Assembly (NCBI RefSeq): GCF_910584445.1
Contig: NZ_CAJUBO010000011.1
Location: 33,647 to 97,646, forward strand
DNA: 64,000 bases
Source of the DNA: an uncultured Desulfovibrio sp.
GTDB taxonomy: Bacteria > Desulfobacterota > Desulfovibrionia > Desulfovibrionales > Desulfovibrionaceae
Reading direction: 5' to 3'
A model generated the notes under the pieces. The model did not search any database and was not told the DNA's origin. It saw only the letters and a list, made by a program, of their open reading frames with translations. A program made the position numbers and the translations under genes. The first letter of the stretch is position 1; every line of letters starts with the position of its first letter. Of this stretch, positions 25,501 to 34,129 are shown piece by piece.

Positions 25501-26382
25501 ATGTCCGCCCGGGCCAGAGGCTACATCCTGGCGGCGCTTGCCGCCGCCTTTTACGGCACGAACCCCATCTTCGCCGTGCCGCTGTACGGAACGGGCATGA
25601 ATCCGGTCTCCGTCCTGCTGTTCCGGTACCTGCTCGGCATCCCGCTGCTGGCGGCGATCGTCATTTTCCGTTCCGAACGCCTGCTGCCGCGGGCGCGGGA
25701 GGTGTTCCCCGTGGCCCTGCTGGGCATCATCATGGGGATGTCATCCCTGACACTCTACGAAGCCTATACCTGTATGGATGCCGGCGTGGCATCCACCCTG
25801 CTGTTCATGTATCCGATCCTCACATCGCTGCTGATGTCGCTGTTTTTCCATGAAAAATTCAGGCTCAGTACAGGGATATGCCTGCTGATGATGGGCGCGG
25901 GACTCTACCTCCTCATGGACCCGGCGCAGCAGGATGCGGGCATCGGCATGAAGGGCTTTGTCCTGATTTTCGTCTCTTCCCTGCTGTATGCCGTCTATCT
26001 CGTCATGATCAAGGTCTCGAAGGTGCTTCCGTATATCCCCGCCGTCCAGTCCCTGCTCTATCAGCTGCTCTCCGGCGGCCTGGTTTTTCTCGCCGCCGTC
26101 GCCGCGGGAGACAGCCTCGTCCTCCCGGGGACGCTGTTTGACTGGGGAAACCTGGCCGCCCTGGCGATATTTCCCACAGTGCTTTCACTGCTGTTCACCA
26201 TCAGGGCCATCCGCCGCATCGGTCCCACGCCCACGGCCATATTCGGCGCTCTTGAGCCGATCACCGCGGTGGCGCTGAGCATCCTCTTTCTGGGAGAAAA
26301 CCCGACCTTGCGGGAATTCGCCGGCGGCGCGCTCATCGTGCTCTCGACCATGCTGGTCGTCGTGGCGGACAGGGGCAAATGA
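25501..26382 (+). CDS. EamA/DMT-family permease
   Basis: 293 aa with ten predicted helices in two EamA halves: GYILAALAAAFYGTNPIFAVPLY, FRYLLGIPLLAAIVIF then MSSLTLYEAYTCMDAGVASTLLF in the first, and FVLIFVSSLLYAVYLVMIKVSK, GPTPTAIFGALEPITAVALSILFLGE in the second. The family exports metabolites or imports nucleosides and drugs; the substrate is unknown. It follows the GntR gene by 20 bases, so it is likely part of that regulon. The 3' end overlaps, on the opposite strand, the tail of the glycosylase frame. Base use around 25730-26100 is somewhat less GC-rich than its neighbours. Confidence 0.85.
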   Translation: MSARARGYILAALAAAFYGTNPIFAVPLYGTGMNPVSVLLFRYLLGIPLLAAIVIFRSERLLPRAREVFPVALLGIIMGMSSLTLYEAYTCMDAGVASTLLFMYPILTSLLMSLFFHEKFRLSTGICLLMMGAGLYLLMDPAQQDAGIGMKGFVLIFVSSLLYAVYLVMIKVSKVLPYIPAVQSLLYQLLSGGLVFLAAVAAGDSLVLPGTLFDWGNLAALAIFPTVLSLLFTIRAIRRIGPTPTAIFGALEPITAVALSILFLGENPTLREFAGGALIVLSTMLVVVADRGK

Positions 26383-27138
26383 CGCCCCGGCGGACCGGGG
26401 CGCGGAACGGCGGCACCGCCCGCGCGGCAGGCTCCCCGGCGCCTGTTTCCCCGTTGCCTGCGCCGGGTCGGCGTAGTCCGCGCCGCCGGCGCCCCCCGCC
26501 AGCGCCCAAAGGTAGAGGCTCGCCACCGAGGCGCAGGGCGAATAGCGCTTTTTGCAGCGGGCAATGAAGGCCGGGGTCAGCTCCCGCTTGCGGTAGAGCA
26601 TACGCAGGCCCTTGCGGATGCCGAAATCCCCGGCGCTGAGGACGTTCCTCCGCTCCAGGCAGAAGATCATGACCATTTCCGCGGTCCACAGGCCCACGCC
26701 GGGAAGCTCGCAGAGGCGCGCGCACAGGGCCGCGTCCTCCAGCGCGGGCAGCGAGGCGAGGTCCAGCTCGCCGCAGGTGGCGCGGCGCGCGATCTCGCGC
26801 ACATGCCCGGCCTTGCGCGCCGACAGGCCGCAGGCGCGCAGCTCTTCCGGCGCGGCGCCGGCCAGCCGGTCAGGCGTGAAACGGGGAAAGGCCTCCAGAA
26901 GCCGCCGCCAGACCGTGGCATGCGCGGCGGCGGAGATCTGCTGGCCCGCAATGGCGTGGACAAGGGCCATGAAAGGGTCGGGGATGCGCTCGCGCCGGAG
27001 GGGACCAACGGCGTCCATGAGCCGGCCGAGCGCCGCGTCCCGGGCGGCCAGATGGGCCATTTCCGCCGCCGTGCAGCGAACGAGGCATGGCTCCGGGTCC
27101 GTTCCGGCGCCGGCGTCCGGCGCGTCATGCCGCGTCAT
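26185..27138 (-). CDS. AlkA-like DNA-3-methyladenine glycosylase with antisense tail
   Basis: The first ~215 residues are an HhH-GPD glycosylase: FMALVHAIAGQQISAAAHATVWRRL, the hairpin LCELPGVGLWTAEMVMIFCLERRN, and LSAGDFGIRKGLRMLY carrying the catalytic aspartate. It excises alkylated bases. Homologues normally end near residue 215-230 (SLYLWALAGG, about 26490). Here the frame stays open for about 100 more low-complexity residues and runs 198 bases antisense into the EamA gene, so the extension is probably non-native: a lost stop or a small frameshift. The start ATG overlaps the DHH gene stop as ATGA. Confidence 0.8.
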   Translation of the reverse strand: MTRHDAPDAGAGTDPEPCLVRCTAAEMAHLAARDAALGRLMDAVGPLRRERIPDPFMALVHAIAGQQISAAAHATVWRRLLEAFPRFTPDRLAGAAPEELRACGLSARKAGHVREIARRATCGELDLASLPALEDAALCARLCELPGVGLWTAEMVMIFCLERRNVLSAGDFGIRKGLRMLYRKRELTPAFIARCKKRYSPCASVASLYLWALAGGAGGADYADPAQATGKQAPGSLPRGRCRRSAPRSAGASFAPVRHDDQHGREHDERAAGEFPQGRVFSQKEDAQRHRGDRLKSAEYGRGRGTDAADGPDGEQQ

Positions 27139-28199
27139 GCCCCGGCCGGGCTTTCCGGCGCGGAGAGCGCCGGGAGAGTGGGCGGCAGGGCGGCGGGCGT
27201 GTGGCTCCTGGGGCGGAGCTTGCGGGTCATGAGCCTGCGGCGGACGAAATCCACGGGCTTCACGCCCTCCGGCACGGCCGCGAGGGGAAATTCCGCGCGG
27301 CCCATGTTGCGATGGCCGCCGGCGGTGCCCACATCATGGAAGCAGGCATCGGCGAAACGGCCGATGTCGCGGCTGCCGTCGCCCCGGAAGATGACGGTGA
27401 CCGTCTTGCCCACCAGGCCGCTCACGGCAATCCACTTGAGTCCGTGGACCCGCGTGAAGAAATCCGCCACGGAGACAAGCAGGTCCGCGCTCTTGATCTC
27501 GTTGAGCGAGGCATAGGCGCCGCCGCCCCGGCAGTCCGTGAGGCTGCGAAAGGCGCGGGAGAAGAACGGCAGCCACGCGCGGAGGTATTCGCTGCGGCTG
27601 ATGCGGCGCAGGAGATTGGCGTCCGCATGGTGGGAAAGCCACTGGTAGGCGCGCAGGTCCTCCTCGCTGCCGGAACGCTCGAACGCGCCCGTATCCGTGC
27701 GGATGCCGTAGAGCAGAGCCGTGGCGAGCAAAGGCCCGGGCCGCAGGCGCAGGGCCTGGAGAAAGCGGGTCATCATGCTGCTGGTGGCGCCCACATCCGG
27801 CCGCACGTCGCAAAAGGCGTCTGGCTCGAGCAGGGCGGAAAGATCCGTCAGCGGATGATGGTCGATGACAAGGCCATAGGTCAGGCCGGCAAAGGCCGGA
27901 TTGTGCGCGGGCTGGGAATCCACCATGGCAAAGTGGTCGTAGCAGGAGGCGCGCTCCGGCTGCCAGGGCCTGGCGGGGATACGCAGGTAGCGCACCATGG
28001 CGAGATTGTCCGGCCGGGTCACCTCGTTGATGCGCATGATGTCCACGGAATGGGTCTTGTTGTGCATGATGCGCTTGAGCGCCAGGGCCGAGGCCAGCGC
28101 GTCCGGGTCGGCATTGATGAGGATGCACCAGCGCTCGTCCTTCACCAGAGCCTGCCGCCACTGTCTGAAGCCGAGGATCTGTTCCGCTCTCGCCGCCAT
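27135..28199 (-). CDS. DHH/DHHA1-family phosphoesterase
   Basis: 354 aa. The DHH motifs appear in order: CILINADPDALASALALKRI (I), DHFAMVDSQPAHNP (II), GLVIDHHPLTD (III, the DHH box) and GIRTDTGAFERSGSEED (IV). A DHHA1 substrate-binding end with GTAGGHRNMGRAEFPL follows. The family includes NrnA oligoribonucleases, pAp phosphatases and c-di-AMP phosphodiesterases; which activity applies here is open. A sulfotransferase-like gene two genes upstream would generate pAp if it uses PAPS, making pAp removal attractive but speculative. ATG with AAGGAGGACGC. Overlaps the glycosylase gene. Confidence 0.88.
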   Translation of the reverse strand: MAARAEQILGFRQWRQALVKDERWCILINADPDALASALALKRIMHNKTHSVDIMRINEVTRPDNLAMVRYLRIPARPWQPERASCYDHFAMVDSQPAHNPAFAGLTYGLVIDHHPLTDLSALLEPDAFCDVRPDVGATSSMMTRFLQALRLRPGPLLATALLYGIRTDTGAFERSGSEEDLRAYQWLSHHADANLLRRISRSEYLRAWLPFFSRAFRSLTDCRGGGAYASLNEIKSADLLVSVADFFTRVHGLKWIAVSGLVGKTVTVIFRGDGSRDIGRFADACFHDVGTAGGHRNMGRAEFPLAAVPEGVKPVDFVRRRLMTRKLRPRSHTPAALPPTLPALSAPESPAGA

Positions 28200-28209
28200 G
28201 CGTCCTCCT

Positions 28210-28959
28210 TCAGCGTGCCCGCGGCGCCGCATGCGCCGCCAGCTCCGCCAGATACCGCCGGGATGCCGCCACCCCCGCCCAGTCAAAGACTTCGGTCAGG
28301 TGGACGGCCTCCGGGGAAAAACGCCACAACAGGGCCTGCGCCACCGCCCGCTGCTCCTGCGTGAACGCGTCCAGCGGCAGGTGCCGGTCATGCCCCGGCC
28401 GGTCGCCCGGCGCGCTCCAATGGATGAGCCGCGCGCGCTCCGGCAGTTCCGACGCCAGAAGGGATGCCTGAGCATAGCCCAGCAGGTGCCCGACGTCCAG
28501 ACAGACGCCCAGGCCATGCCTGTCAAGAAAGGCCGCGCCCAGCCTCGTGAGTTCGCAGCCCCGGATATTTTCCAGCAGGAGTTGCGGCGCCCCGCTCCGG
28601 CGCCAGCGGTCGGCAAATGCCGCCAGGGCATGCGCCGCCGCCGTTTCCGGACCGTCGGCGCCCGGCGGCGGATGCAGGACGGCCAGATGCGGGCCGAGAT
28701 ACGCCACCCTGTCCCAAACGGCCAGCGCCGCGCCGGCGGCCGCATGGCCGCCCTCCTTCCACGGCAGGTCCACGGGCAGGTGCAGGTGCCAGCGCAGGGG
28801 CAGACGCGCCAGGTCCGGCGGCAGGTCCGCGGCCGTATAGGCAAGGCACGCGGCCGTCTCGAAGCAGCAGAGCGCCACCTCCTCCACCCGGCCGGCGAGA
28901 AAACGCGCGTTTTCCGCCACAGTGCCGGGCAGGACGAAGGACGGCGCGGCCAGCCTCAT
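28210..28959 (-). CDS. Xylose-isomerase-like TIM-barrel protein, CbiR-like
   Basis: 249 aa. MRLAAPSFVLPGTVAENARFLAGRVEEVALCCFET, RWHLHLPVDLPWK, LLLENIRGCELT and GVCLDVGHLLGYAQASLL match the AP-endonuclease-2/xylose-isomerase-like barrel with metal-site residues in H-x-H, E-N and D-x-G-H. The closest family I can name is the cobamide-remodelling phosphodiesterase CbiR, which removes the lower ligand of cobamides so that another can be attached. Recognition is from remembered family signatures, so treat the specific activity as tentative; a generic sugar-phosphate isomerase-like protein is the fallback. Its ATG overlaps the upstream gene's stop (ATGA). Confidence 0.6.
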   Translation of the reverse strand: MRLAAPSFVLPGTVAENARFLAGRVEEVALCCFETAACLAYTAADLPPDLARLPLRWHLHLPVDLPWKEGGHAAAGAALAVWDRVAYLGPHLAVLHPPPGADGPETAAAHALAAFADRWRRSGAPQLLLENIRGCELTRLGAAFLDRHGLGVCLDVGHLLGYAQASLLASELPERARLIHWSAPGDRPGHDRHLPLDAFTQEQRAVAQALLWRFSPEAVHLTEVFDWAGVAASRRYLAELAAHAAPRAR

Positions 28960-29861
28960 GGCAGGCGCGCCCCGGCAAGCGCCTCCCGGGCCTGTCCCCG
29001 CAGACGCGCCAGACGCGCCCGGGCCAGGCCCTGTTCCAGCGTTTCGGGAAGGGCAGCCGCCAGTTCCTCCAGCGCCGCATGCAGGCGCGGGGAAAGCCGG
29101 GCGCACAGGCCGCGCGGCTCCTCCCCGCCACCGGCGGCGGCCGGCGCGCCATGATGGCAGAGGGCGGCGTCAAGAAATTCCCCGGCAAAGACGGCGAGCG
29201 CCTCCGCGTCCACCCGCAGGCCCAGGGCATGCCCGATACGCGCCAGCTCGCGGCCGGGCGCGGCCAGCAGGCGCTCATAGGACACCAGCAGCCGGGGCAG
29301 CCCCCGGCTGCCGTCCAGGGCATCGAGGGTATGGCACAGCCACAGCGCATGGGCGGTCTCCGCGGCCATGCCGTCGCGCCGCGCCAGCGACTGCGCCACG
29401 GCGTCGGGATGGCGCAGGGCCAGCAGGCAGGCCGGCATCAGCCCGGCCGCCGCCAGCACCGGCCGCCAGAACGGCATGAGCCGGGACATGCGCGGGTCCT
29501 TGAAGGCCGGGAGCGGGCGCCCGGCGATCTTGCGCCGCACAAGTTCCAGGGCCTGCGCGCCGGTCTCGCCGGCGGCCAGGGCCACAAGACGGCGCGGCTC
29601 CACAGGCGCGGCATCGGCCCAGGCGAGGCCGAGCGCTCCCAGAAGCGCCTTGTTGCAGGCGTAGATATCCCTGTCTTCAAAGAAGCCGCGCGGATTGCAG
29701 GGATGCTCCGGCAACAGCTCGTCGCCGAGGTCCGCGCCCAGAACGGCCAGCCCGCGCGCCAGGGCGCTGGTGCCGCTGCGGTGCATCCCGAGGACAAGCA
29801 GGCAGGGACGCGGCCTGTTTTCCGCGCCGGCCGCCGCATTCGGCCCGCATGCGCCGTCCAT
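28956..29861 (-). CDS. Sulfotransferase-family protein
   Basis: 301 aa. CLLVLGMHRSGTSALARGLAVLGADLG is the 5'-phosphosulfate-binding loop of the P-loop sulfotransferase fold, and NPRGFFEDRDIYACNKALL, AFKDPRMSRLMPFW and LLALRHPDAVAQSLARRDGM (the 3'-phosphate-binding R-x-P-x-x-x-x-x-S pattern) follow. Bacterial members sulfate glycans or other cell-surface molecules using PAPS, and some bind other nucleotides. No acceptor can be inferred. It is four bases from the upstream metalloprotease gene and overlaps the CbiR-like gene. Confidence 0.78.
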   Translation of the reverse strand: MDGACGPNAAAGAENRPRPCLLVLGMHRSGTSALARGLAVLGADLGDELLPEHPCNPRGFFEDRDIYACNKALLGALGLAWADAAPVEPRRLVALAAGETGAQALELVRRKIAGRPLPAFKDPRMSRLMPFWRPVLAAAGLMPACLLALRHPDAVAQSLARRDGMAAETAHALWLCHTLDALDGSRGLPRLLVSYERLLAAPGRELARIGHALGLRVDAEALAVFAGEFLDAALCHHGAPAAAGGGEEPRGLCARLSPRLHAALEELAAALPETLEQGLARARLARLRGQAREALAGARLP

Positions 29862-29864
29862 GCG

Positions 29865-32810
29865 CTACAGCACCCGGCGCGACGTCCAGCCGCGCTCCCG
29901 GGCCGCGGTCTCGGCCGCCTGCCCGCCCAGGACGCAGATCTCCCCGGCGCCGGCCGCGGCTTCGAGCGTGTCGGCGAAACGGCGGAAATCCTCCGCCGTG
30001 GTGGCGAGCATTTCCTCGCGCGTGCGCTGGCGCAGTTCCTCCGTGGTGCCGCTCAGCCAGCAGCCGAGCGCCTTGGCGCCCCGCGCATCCGGCAAAAGAT
30101 AGGTGTCCAGATCCCCCACGGCGCCCACGATGGCCTGGGTCAGGCGGGCGCTGTCCGGCGCGGCCGCGCGCAAAAAGGCGGCCAGCCCGTCATAGGCTTC
30201 CAGCGTGCGTTCCACGTTGGGGTCCCGGTAGGAGGCGCAGACAAGGGTGCCCCCCACGCGGTCCAGAGAGCAGGAGACGCCGTAGGCGCCGCCGCGCACG
30301 CGCACCTCGTCCCAGAGGCGCCCCATGCGCAGATAGCGCAGGATGACGCTGGCCGAGCCGTGCCACTGGTAGCCGAGGTCGTAGAGGTTGGCGGCCTTGC
30401 CCACATAGTTGACCTGGGCCGGCGCCAGCAGCGCCTCGGCCCGGGGCAGGCCGTCCATGGGCGCAAGCGCGCGCATGTCCACGCCGTCGGCCGCCGCGTT
30501 TTCGGGCAGGCGCGCGAGCAGGGGCGCGGCATGGCGTTCGGCCAGGGCCAGGCCAGCGGACTCGGCCGTGCAGTCGAAAATGGCTCCCCCGGCCGCCACG
30601 ATGCGGCGGCGCACTTCCTCCAGATCGGCCAGCACCGTTTCCGGCGCGTCTTCCAGCCGCCGGAGGAGTCCGCGCACGGAGTCCAGATAGGTCAGGCCCG
30701 CCAGTTGTTCGGAAAGCGCGCCCTCGCCGGTGTACCGGGCGCGCAGGCGCGCGCCCACGGTGGCGTGCCCGGCCGCCTGGATGCCGTATTCCAGACGGGC
30801 CTTTTCCTCCAGCAGCATCTGGCCCGCCCGCTCGCGCAGGACCTGCGGGTCGCGGGCGGGTTCCAGCAATATCTCTTCCAGGATGGCGAAGAGATCCGGG
30901 ATCTTGTCATAGACGGCCTTGCCGCTGAGGGCCACATGGCAGAAGGTCTCGCGGCTGCCGAGCTTGAGGCCGCAGAGCGGCGTGGCGCCGACGCCGCCGG
31001 TCTTGGCGGCCATGTGGGCGCCCAGGGCCGCCATGTCGCGCCGGGCGGTGCCCGTTTCGGTGAGGGAGCGGCAAAAGAGCGGCAGCAGCGGCAGCAGCCG
31101 TTCCGGGAGCCGCGTCACGGGCAAAAGCAGGCTCACATAGGCAATGCCCGCCGTGGGAAGCTCATGGGCCAGGGCGGTCTGGGGGAGCCGGCGCTCCGTG
31201 AGCGGCAGGGGCTGGTTTTGGGGCGGCAGGTCGGCAAGGCCCAGCGCCGGGATGGTGGCGAGCGCCTCGGCGCTGTCCGGCGTGGTCTGCGCCTCTTCCA
31301 GCCGCCGCGTTTCCCGGACGAGGGCGCCGCGGCGCTCCGGCGAGGCCGCGGCGCGCAACGCCTCCAGCCGGGCCGCTTCGGCGTCGAGCCGCGTCTCGCC
31401 GAGGCTGCTGTCCGGCAGGAGCACCACATGGGCGCGGTGGGGATTGTCGAGGAAATGGCGGCGCAGGGCGTCTTCGAACACAGGCTCCCCGGCGGCCAGC
31501 CGGGCCTTGATGGCCGCCAGCGGCGCTTCCCAGGCCAGCGGCGCCAGAGGGTCGCCATCGTAGAGCCAGGTGGAGAGCGCCTGGATCATGGCCGCAAGCC
31601 CGCGCGGGAAGCGGCCGGAATTGTTCTCGCGATACGCGAATTCCACGCTGTTGACCGCGGCCTCCACGGCTTCGGCGGGGATGCCGTTCTCCGCAAGGCC
31701 GCGCAGCGTCTCAAGGATGAGCGCCTCGGCGCGGGGCAGGTCGTCCGGCTTTACGCCCTTGAGTCCCGTGGAATAGTACATCTGGCGCAGATCCGTCTCC
31801 AGCCCGCAGCCCGTGGTGTCCTCGCCCAGGCCCGAGCTGATGAGGGCCTGGCGCAGCGGCGAACCGGGCAGCCCCTCCAGGATATGTTCCAGCATCTCCA
31901 TGAGCAGGGCCTCGCGCACATCCCCGCGTTCGCCCAGAAGCCAGTTGACGGTAAAGAGCGCGCGGGTCTCCCCCGGGTCCGCCGCGTAGGGCACCACCAC
32001 GCGGCGCGGCGCATCCAGCCGTTTCTGGAGGGGCACGGCCGCGTCCGCCGCGTCCGCCGCGTCCGCCGCTTCCGGCCCGCGCGGCTCAAGGCGCGCCAGC
32101 TCCGCGTCGATGCGGGCCAGGCGCGCCTCCTCCGGGTCATCGCCCCAGAAAAAGAAGCGCGCGTTGCCGGGCTGGTAGTGACGGCGGTGGAAGTCGCGGA
32201 AGGCGGCATAGGAGAGGTCCGGGATGCGCTCCGGGTCGCCGCCGGAATCCAGGCTGTAGAGCGTATCGGGAAAAACGGCCTGCTGGCTCTTTTCCGCCAG
32301 GACGGAATCGGGCGAGGAATAGGCGCCCTTCATCTCGTTGTAGACCACGCCCCTGTAGGTCCAGGGGGCGTCATCCGGGCCGGCCTCCACATGCCAGCCC
32401 TCCTGGCGGAAGATATCCTCGCTGATGCGCGGGTGAAAGACCGCGTCCAGATAGACATCCACAAGGTTGTGAAAATCCTGGAGATTGGCGCTCGCCACCG
32501 GGTAGCAGGTCTTGTCGGGAAAGGTGAAGGCATTGAGGAATGTCTGGAGCGACCCCTTGAGCAGCTCCACAAACGGCTCCTTGACCGGATAGCGCTCCGA
32601 ACCGCAGAGTACGGAATGTTCAAGGATATGGGCCACGCCGGTGGAATCCGTCGGCGGCGTGCGGAAACTCACGCCGAAGCACTTGTTTTCGTCCGCATTG
32701 CAGACGGAGAGCAGCTCCGCGCCCGTGGCGTCATGCCGCCAGAGCCGCGCCGTGCCCCCCACTTCGGGCAACTGCCGTTCTTCCACCAGACTGAAACCAT
32801 TCCGGCCCAT
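29865..32810 (-). CDS. M16C-family zinc metalloprotease (PreP/insulinase type)
   Basis: 981 aa, the length of full double-lobed presequence-protease relatives. The inverted zinc motif HxxEH is at residues 61-65 (GVAHILEHSVLCGS), and the distal Glu is expected in EMKGAYSSPDSVLAEKSQQ. An M16C-associated middle region and a second, inactive lobe follow (ILRYLRMGRLWDEVRVRGGAYGVSCS near the C-terminus). These enzymes degrade peptides up to ~70 residues inside a closed chamber. There is no signal peptide, so it is probably cytoplasmic. ATG with GAGGAGG. First gene of the five-gene - strand run. Confidence 0.93.
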   Translation of the reverse strand: MGRNGFSLVEERQLPEVGGTARLWRHDATGAELLSVCNADENKCFGVSFRTPPTDSTGVAHILEHSVLCGSERYPVKEPFVELLKGSLQTFLNAFTFPDKTCYPVASANLQDFHNLVDVYLDAVFHPRISEDIFRQEGWHVEAGPDDAPWTYRGVVYNEMKGAYSSPDSVLAEKSQQAVFPDTLYSLDSGGDPERIPDLSYAAFRDFHRRHYQPGNARFFFWGDDPEEARLARIDAELARLEPRGPEAADAADAADAAVPLQKRLDAPRRVVVPYAADPGETRALFTVNWLLGERGDVREALLMEMLEHILEGLPGSPLRQALISSGLGEDTTGCGLETDLRQMYYSTGLKGVKPDDLPRAEALILETLRGLAENGIPAEAVEAAVNSVEFAYRENNSGRFPRGLAAMIQALSTWLYDGDPLAPLAWEAPLAAIKARLAAGEPVFEDALRRHFLDNPHRAHVVLLPDSSLGETRLDAEAARLEALRAAASPERRGALVRETRRLEEAQTTPDSAEALATIPALGLADLPPQNQPLPLTERRLPQTALAHELPTAGIAYVSLLLPVTRLPERLLPLLPLFCRSLTETGTARRDMAALGAHMAAKTGGVGATPLCGLKLGSRETFCHVALSGKAVYDKIPDLFAILEEILLEPARDPQVLRERAGQMLLEEKARLEYGIQAAGHATVGARLRARYTGEGALSEQLAGLTYLDSVRGLLRRLEDAPETVLADLEEVRRRIVAAGGAIFDCTAESAGLALAERHAAPLLARLPENAAADGVDMRALAPMDGLPRAEALLAPAQVNYVGKAANLYDLGYQWHGSASVILRYLRMGRLWDEVRVRGGAYGVSCSLDRVGGTLVCASYRDPNVERTLEAYDGLAAFLRAAAPDSARLTQAIVGAVGDLDTYLLPDARGAKALGCWLSGTTEELRQRTREEMLATTAEDFRRFADTLEAAAGAGEICVLGGQAAETAARERGWTSRRVL

Positions 32811-32923
32811 GCGTCCTCCTCGTTCCGGTTGCGGTGCCGCCGCCGGCAAGCCCCGGGGCGTTGGCAAAAAACTATAGGCACAGGGCCGGTTTTTGCAAGG
32901 GGGGCGGGGCAGGGGCGCCGCGC

Positions 32924-32952
32924 TTGTCAGCGGCGCGGGCCTCTCCTATACT
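32924..32952 (+). promoter_or_regulatory. Sigma-70-type promoter of aroC-recD2
   Basis: TTGTCA and TATACT with 17-base spacing, 59 bases before the aroC ATG, in the divergent gap with the metalloprotease gene. The match to consensus is good for such a GC-rich stretch. Confidence 0.65.
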
Positions 32953-33010
32953 CTGGCCGCCGCCTGCCCCGCACGCGGCCCTGCGAATCCCCTCAGCCCT
33001 GGACAAAAGC

Positions 33011-34129
33011 ATGGCGGGCAACACTTTCGGGCGCGTCCTGCGCCTGACCACCTTCGGCGAATCCCACGGTCCCGGTCTTGGCGGCGTCCTTGACGGCTGC
33101 CCGGCGGGCATCCCGCTCGGCGAGGCCGACCTTCAGGCCGAGCTTGACCTGCGGCGCCCCGGCAACGGGCCGGCCTCCACCCGGCGCAGGGAGCCGGACA
33201 CCGTGCGCCTGCTCTCCGGCGTGTTCGAGGGGCGCACCACGGGCACGCCCATTGCGTTTTACATCGCCAATGAGGACCAGCGCTCGCGCGATTACGGCGA
33301 CCTTGCCGCACTCTTCCGCCCGGGGCATGCCGACTGGAGCTATCACCAGAAGTATCGCGGCATCCGCGACCACCGGGGCGGCGGCCGCTCCTCGGGCCGG
33401 GAAACGGCGGCCCGCGTGGCCGGGGGCGCCATTGCCAAAAAGCTGCTCGCCCGCGCCTGCGGCACGGTCATCCGCGCCGCCTGCGTGGAGCTGGGCGGCA
33501 TTGCCGTGCCCGAGGCCGAGGTGGACATGGCGGGGGCCTCCGGCCGGGCCTATTTCGCGGCCTCGGCTGCGGCCCCGGCGCTCTGGGATGCGGCCGTGGC
33601 CGAAGCCCGCGCCCAGGGCGACACCCTGGGCGGCATCGTGCGCATCGTGGCGGAGCGGGTGCCCGCGGGACTCGGCGAGCCGGTCTTTGACCGGCTGGAC
33701 GCCACGCTGGCCCACGCGCTCATGAGCGTGGGCGCGGTCAAGGGCGTGGAGGTGGGCGACGGCTTCGCCGCCGCGCGACGGCGCGGCTCGGCCAACAATG
33801 ACCCCCTTTTCCCCGCCGGGGGGCAGGGCTGCGGCGCGCACCCGGAGGCCCGCTTCGGCAGCAATCACGCGGGCGGCATCCTGGGCGGCATCTCCAGCGG
33901 GCAGGACATCGTGCTCCGGGCGGCGGTCAAGCCCATCGCCTCCATCGCCCGCGAACAGGCCACCGTGGATACGGACGGCAACGCCGCCGCCGTCACCGTG
34001 GGCGGCCGCCACGACCTTTCGGCCATCCCGCGCATCGTGCCCGTGCTCTCGGCCATGACCGCCCTTGCCCTGGCCGACGCCCTGCTGCTCCAGCGGCGCA
34101 TGACCGGCGACGGGGAGCCGCGGCCATGA
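33011..34129 (+). CDS. aroC: Chorismate synthase
   Basis: 372 aa. MAGNTFGRVLRLTTFGESHGPGLGGVLDG is the first signature; GTPIAFYIANEDQRSRDY, RPGHADWSYHQKYRGIRDHRGGGRSSGRETAARVAGGA and FGSNHAGGILGGISSGQDI are the FMN and EPSP binding segments. It makes chorismate by anti-1,4-elimination of phosphate from EPSP with reduced FMN. This completes the shikimate route whose EPSP synthase is encoded 25 kb away. The ATG lies at the conserved start with only a weak ribosome site. Overlaps the next gene as ATGA. Confidence 0.97.
   Translation: MAGNTFGRVLRLTTFGESHGPGLGGVLDGCPAGIPLGEADLQAELDLRRPGNGPASTRRREPDTVRLLSGVFEGRTTGTPIAFYIANEDQRSRDYGDLAALFRPGHADWSYHQKYRGIRDHRGGGRSSGRETAARVAGGAIAKKLLARACGTVIRAACVELGGIAVPEAEVDMAGASGRAYFAASAAAPALWDAAVAEARAQGDTLGGIVRIVAERVPAGLGEPVFDRLDATLAHALMSVGAVKGVEVGDGFAAARRRGSANNDPLFPAGGQGCGAHPEARFGSNHAGGILGGISSGQDIVLRAAVKPIASIAREQATVDTDGNAAAVTVGGRHDLSAIPRIVPVLSAMTALALADALLLQRRMTGDGEPRP

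Noticed and set aside
28617..33047. A 1476-codon + strand open frame
   Set aside because: It is antisense to the M16 protease, sulfotransferase, CbiR-like and aroC-leader regions, and its translation is Arg/Gly/Ala/His-rich without domains; an artefact of high GC third positions.
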